64,000 bases of DNA from an uncultured Gammaproteobacteria bacterium (GTDB taxonomy: Bacteria > Pseudomonadota > Gammaproteobacteria > Arenicellales > Poriferihabitantaceae): positions 24,769 through 88,768 of the forward strand of contig CALKKV010000003.1 in the NCBI GenBank assembly GCA_937992195.1, written 5' to 3'. A program made the translations under genes and the position numbers. Below are positions 61,367 to 64,000 of the stretch, piece by piece (the first letter of the stretch is position 1; each line of letters opens with the position of its first letter). The notes beneath the pieces were generated by a model that was given only the letters and a program-made list of their open reading frames with translations, searched no databases and had not been told where the DNA came from.

Positions 61367-63319
61367 TTGGGTGGCCCCAATGCCTTGAAGCGAGTTGTCG
61401 GCGGCGTGCACTTTGATCCAGACCCAGCGGTTGGTGGTTTTCCAACCCCTCCAGTCAACCCCTACGGAGATTATTTCTATGACGCCAATGGCAACTTGAT
61501 TGCCTCAGGTGCCGTCAAAGACAGCAACGGCAATTTCCAGTCCTGGGGACGACAAATCGACTGGACGACGTTTAATAAACCGTCGGCGATTCAAACACCG
61601 GATGTCACCACCCAGTTCGCTTATGGACCGGAAAACCAGCGGATCCATAAGACTACCCAAAACGGGTCTGATTCTGAATCGATTATCTACTATGGAAAAT
61701 CGATGGAGCGACGGGTCAAGAATGGCGAGCTCAGTTTTAAGTTCTATCTGACTATGGGGCAATCAACCCTCGAGAAAGAGTTTAAGCCAGTCGCCAATGT
61801 TTGGAACGATAAATATTTGTTGAAAGACCGTTTGGGTTCGACAGACGTTATTACCGATGACCAAGGAAATGTTGTTGAGCGATTAAGCTTTGATCCCTGG
61901 GGCAATCGTCGTCAGAGTGACTGGCAGCATTCCCCGGTATTGGTTCAGTCTAGTTCGAGTCGCGGCTTTACCGGCCATGAGATGGACGATGAAAGCGGCC
62001 TGATCAATATGAATGCGCGGATCTATGATCCGGTTTTGGGGCGGTTTTTAAGTGCGGATACGGTGTTGCCTGATGCGAGTAATTCCCAGGCGTTTAATCG
62101 GTATGCGTATGTGATGAATTCGCCGATGGGGTATACGGATCCTAGTGGGCATAGTCCGAGCAGCGCTGCTGGATGCGGCCGCGGGGAGGATTGTGGCTAT
62201 TTCGCCGCTCGGTGGCAAGCAGCTCATGCTGAGACGCTTGCAGAAAGACAAGTTGTTACTGAAATTCTCGATGGAGAAGTAAGTAAAGATAGTTTGTATG
62301 CGCTTAGGAATGAGCATATAAACAACGTGAAAGCGGTCGTGGGTTGTCCGGATTGTGCAGTGGAAACGATACTGCGATTTGCCACTGGAGAGAGAGATTT
62401 AGCAGATTTTGGCGTGACGGGCGGTGATGCCGAGCGATTAGTGGCAGGGCTACATATCGCCAGGATCTCCCATGACTGGATAGATTCGATTGACCATCGC
62501 AGAAAGGTTGGAAACATTAAGATTGCGGTGCAGATTGGAGCGACTATCGCATCTGGTGGCCTTTCTCCAGCCACCGCGGCACTTTGGTCTGGAACCGCTT
62601 CATACACAACAAGCGGCGGAGACCTAAAGGGTGCGGTTATTTCCGCGTTGAGTGCGGGGGCTTATGGAGCGGTAGGAAAAGCTCTAAAGGCCGGAGCAAT
62701 TTCTACAGGTCAGGCAATCGCAGCGCATGCGACAATCGGAGGAGTCAGTGCCGGGGCTAGTGGAGGAGATGTGCTCGCTGGGGCACTTGCAGCCGGGATC
62801 GGTAAGTCAATAAGTGTATCGACAAACGATTGGACGAAGATAAACCAAGGGCTTGCGACGATTGGTGGGGCTGCTTTATCGGCGGAAATAGCTGGAGGGA
62901 ATCCGGTGTTGGCTGCTGTGCAGGCGGCTGCGGCTTTGGCGTATAATGAATGGGGTCCACCGCTTATGGCTAAAACGCCTTATACAAAAGAAGAACTTGC
63001 GCAAGCAACCACCAGCGAATTACTTGAAAATTTTCAGGGAGGTGGAAAATGGAATTACCGATCTCAAGTTGTGGGCGAAATAAGCGTTGCGCGGGATGAC
63101 CCGAAGTACATTCCTTATCGACAAGCTCTTACAGATCAAGGTAACATGGCTTTCGGGTATGCAGGAAATGCCGCAGGATTTCGATTGGATATACTACACG
63201 TGATAGGGGGGATAGACCAAATAATGCATGGAAAACAAATTGGCCCTTCAATTACTCTATTTGACGATCCACGTGACTCTCAAAGGATCGCGGACGGCTA
63301 TAGATTTCTTGATGATTAG
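61367..63319 (+). CDS. 5'-truncated RHS protein with polymorphic toxin tip
   Basis: About 650 residues are kept; full RHS proteins are commonly 1300 or more. The left part has only the last YD repeats (YFYDANGNLIASG). The RHS core follows at about 155-262 (DRLGSTDVITDDQGNVVERL, FTGHEMDDESGLINMNARIY, NRYAYVMNSPMGYTDPSGH). After the core is a Gly/Ala-rich region (about 385-535), then a tip (MAFGYAGNAAGFRLDILHV, FDDPRDSQRIADGYRFLDD) that resembles polymorphic toxin type 44. The assumed TTG start is weak. It may be an orphan tip left by recombination or an unexpressed fragment. Confidence 0.75.
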   Translation: MGGPNALKRVVGGVHFDPDPAVGGFPTPPVNPYGDYFYDANGNLIASGAVKDSNGNFQSWGRQIDWTTFNKPSAIQTPDVTTQFAYGPENQRIHKTTQNGSDSESIIYYGKSMERRVKNGELSFKFYLTMGQSTLEKEFKPVANVWNDKYLLKDRLGSTDVITDDQGNVVERLSFDPWGNRRQSDWQHSPVLVQSSSSRGFTGHEMDDESGLINMNARIYDPVLGRFLSADTVLPDASNSQAFNRYAYVMNSPMGYTDPSGHSPSSAAGCGRGEDCGYFAARWQAAHAETLAERQVVTEILDGEVSKDSLYALRNEHINNVKAVVGCPDCAVETILRFATGERDLADFGVTGGDAERLVAGLHIARISHDWIDSIDHRRKVGNIKIAVQIGATIASGGLSPATAALWSGTASYTTSGGDLKGAVISALSAGAYGAVGKALKAGAISTGQAIAAHATIGGVSAGASGGDVLAGALAAGIGKSISVSTNDWTKINQGLATIGGAALSAEIAGGNPVLAAVQAAAALAYNEWGPPLMAKTPYTKEELAQATTSELLENFQGGGKWNYRSQVVGEISVARDDPKYIPYRQALTDQGNMAFGYAGNAAGFRLDILHVIGGIDQIMHGKQIGPSITLFDDPRDSQRIADGYRFLDD

Positions 63320-63330
63320 AGCATTAGAGA

Positions 63331-63831
63331 ATGGACAAACTTAAGCGGAAATCAAACCGATTCATCATGGCTATAATCTCTTTAGGATGTGCATATATCA
63401 GTTTATTGTTTTTTGAAATTAATGTAAATATTAGAAACTGGGGTTTAGTTATATTGTCTCCAGCTATTACAACTTACGTATGTTTCAGCATCATGCTTCC
63501 ATGTCTTAATTCTGCAAAAGGTCCTTACTTGTACTATGCAAAATTGTTTCTGCTTTTGCTCGGATATCCAATTTTTTTTCTTATGTCTATAACTTCAATC
63601 TTTTTTGCCTATATCGGATTTGCTCGATTGATAGGGAAGTGGGATCCTGCGTTTCCAAAGAAGGAAGATGCAGGCTATGTAGAGAGTAACGTGCCTCTTC
63701 AAGACATTACGATATTCGCGGATTTGATTTTTTATAACTATATTTTATTTGCTTTTTGTAGCATCTTAATCTACTTGTTTGGTTTGCGGAAAGTGTCGCG
63801 AAAAGGTGTCATATATGAGTACCTCCCTTGA
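63331..63831 (+). CDS. membrane protein, probable immunity factor
   Basis: This 166-residue protein has about four membrane helices (about residues 11-31, 38-58, 68-95 and 126-147). It starts 11 bases after the RHS toxin gene in the same direction, the standard place for the matching immunity gene. A membrane-spanning immunity protein would suit a toxin acting from the periplasm or on the membrane, or one neutralised before it enters the cytoplasm. I recognise no family. Confidence 0.65.
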   Translation: MDKLKRKSNRFIMAIISLGCAYISLLFFEINVNIRNWGLVILSPAITTYVCFSIMLPCLNSAKGPYLYYAKLFLLLLGYPIFFLMSITSIFFAYIGFARLIGKWDPAFPKKEDAGYVESNVPLQDITIFADLIFYNYILFAFCSILIYLFGLRKVSRKGVIYEYLP

Positions 63832-63930
63832 AGTCAAATATGAAGCGGAAAAGGTGTCAGATTCTGAGATATCCCCACAAAATATCTTTTGAAAATAAGT
63901 GTTTAGCGATTAAACTTTAGCTAAAACAGC

Positions 63931-63987
63931 GCGTGCATCGAATATTTTCCCCTGGAATCACTAAATTTCAGAGGATCCGATGCACGC
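63931..63987 (+). promoter_or_regulatory. long hairpin over the start of the next gene
   Basis: GCGTGCATCG (63931-63940) pairs perfectly with CGATGCACGC (63978-63987). An inner imperfect stem (TCCCCTGGAAT with ATTTCAGAGGA) continues it. The hairpin contains the ribosome site (AGAGGA) and the ATG at 63980. Start sites hidden in this way are known for transposase genes, where they block translation from read-through transcripts. Confidence 0.55.
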
Positions 63988-64000
63988 AACAAAATTATTG
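63980..64000 (+). CDS. start of a gene truncated by the window end
   Basis: ATG at 63980 follows an AGAGGA ribosome site and opens MHATKLL before the window ends. Seven codons do not allow a family call. The hairpin across the start makes a transposase or other tightly controlled gene plausible. Confidence 0.4.

Overview
The window reads as a chromosome segment of a heterotrophic, probably marine gammaproteobacterium. The signs are a diderm gene set (outer-membrane barrel, lipoprotein, rhombosortase), ECF sigma/anti-sigma, TrxC and Rep helicase, together with uptake and catabolism of methylated osmolytes and phosphonates. No rRNA, tRNA or CRISPR array was seen, and the species cannot be named from sequence alone.

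Left part (1-8700): a decayed alpha/beta-hydrolase remnant, a DM13 lipid/export-type protein, an ECF sigma factor with its zinc-finger anti-sigma factor, and a complete IS1595-family element (2616-5518). The element has matching 27-bp terminal inverted repeats and a perfect 8-bp target duplication, and it carries four passenger genes, including an ImmA/IrrE-type metallopeptidase and a two-helix membrane protein. An outer-membrane barrel, a secreted pectate-lyase-like protein and a DeoR regulator follow.

Osmolyte block 1 (8850-25940): two glycine-betaine-type ABC systems with unusual tandem-fused permeases (only the second has an ATPase), a dimethylglycine/sarcosine-dehydrogenase-like flavoprotein, a GcvT-family protein, BluB (lower ligand of B12), a Baeyer-Villiger-type monooxygenase, TrxC, glutathione transferases and a fatty-acid-hydroxylase-superfamily protein.

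Middle (26000-33650): a glycosyltransferase-like gene, then a VIT-VWA protein with a GlyGly-CTERM-like tail next to its own rhombosortase, a small hydrophobic protein and a DUF2145 protein. This module lies between two perfect 25-bp direct repeats. A methyltransferase, a GhrA-like reductase and a DinB protein follow.

Phosphonate and amine block (33640-44570): PhnY, PhnA, a LysR regulator and PhnW form the 2-aminoethylphosphonate to acetate plus phosphate route. Next is a leader with an apparent attenuator ahead of a glutamine-synthetase-like gene, then aldehyde dehydrogenase, SMP-30, Gfo/Idh and AA_synth-family genes that look like a catabolic set of unknown substrate.

Housekeeping stretch (44630-51020): cNMP-binding patatin (NTE family), MATE transporter, phosphoribosyltransferase, small lipoprotein and Rep-type helicase.

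Corrinoid methyltransferase block (51380-60250): corrinoid protein, DUF1638, PF13769 'virulence factor', methyl-THF:corrinoid methyltransferase, a GFA-fold protein, a RamA-like [2Fe-2S]/ASKHA reactivase, an FMN riboswitch with RibH, a GlxA/GbdR-like regulator and a non-pyrrolysine MttB-family methyltransferase. With the betaine transporters, the dimethylglycine dehydrogenase and BluB this suggests B12-dependent demethylation of glycine betaine or a related quaternary amine, with methyl groups delivered to tetrahydrofolate. RibH and BluB would supply the flavin and the benzimidazole.

Right edge (60270-64000): a secreted lipase-like hydrolase, a 5'-truncated RHS gene with a polymorphic-toxin tip, a membrane protein that is probably its immunity factor, and a hairpin that buries the start of a gene running out of the window.
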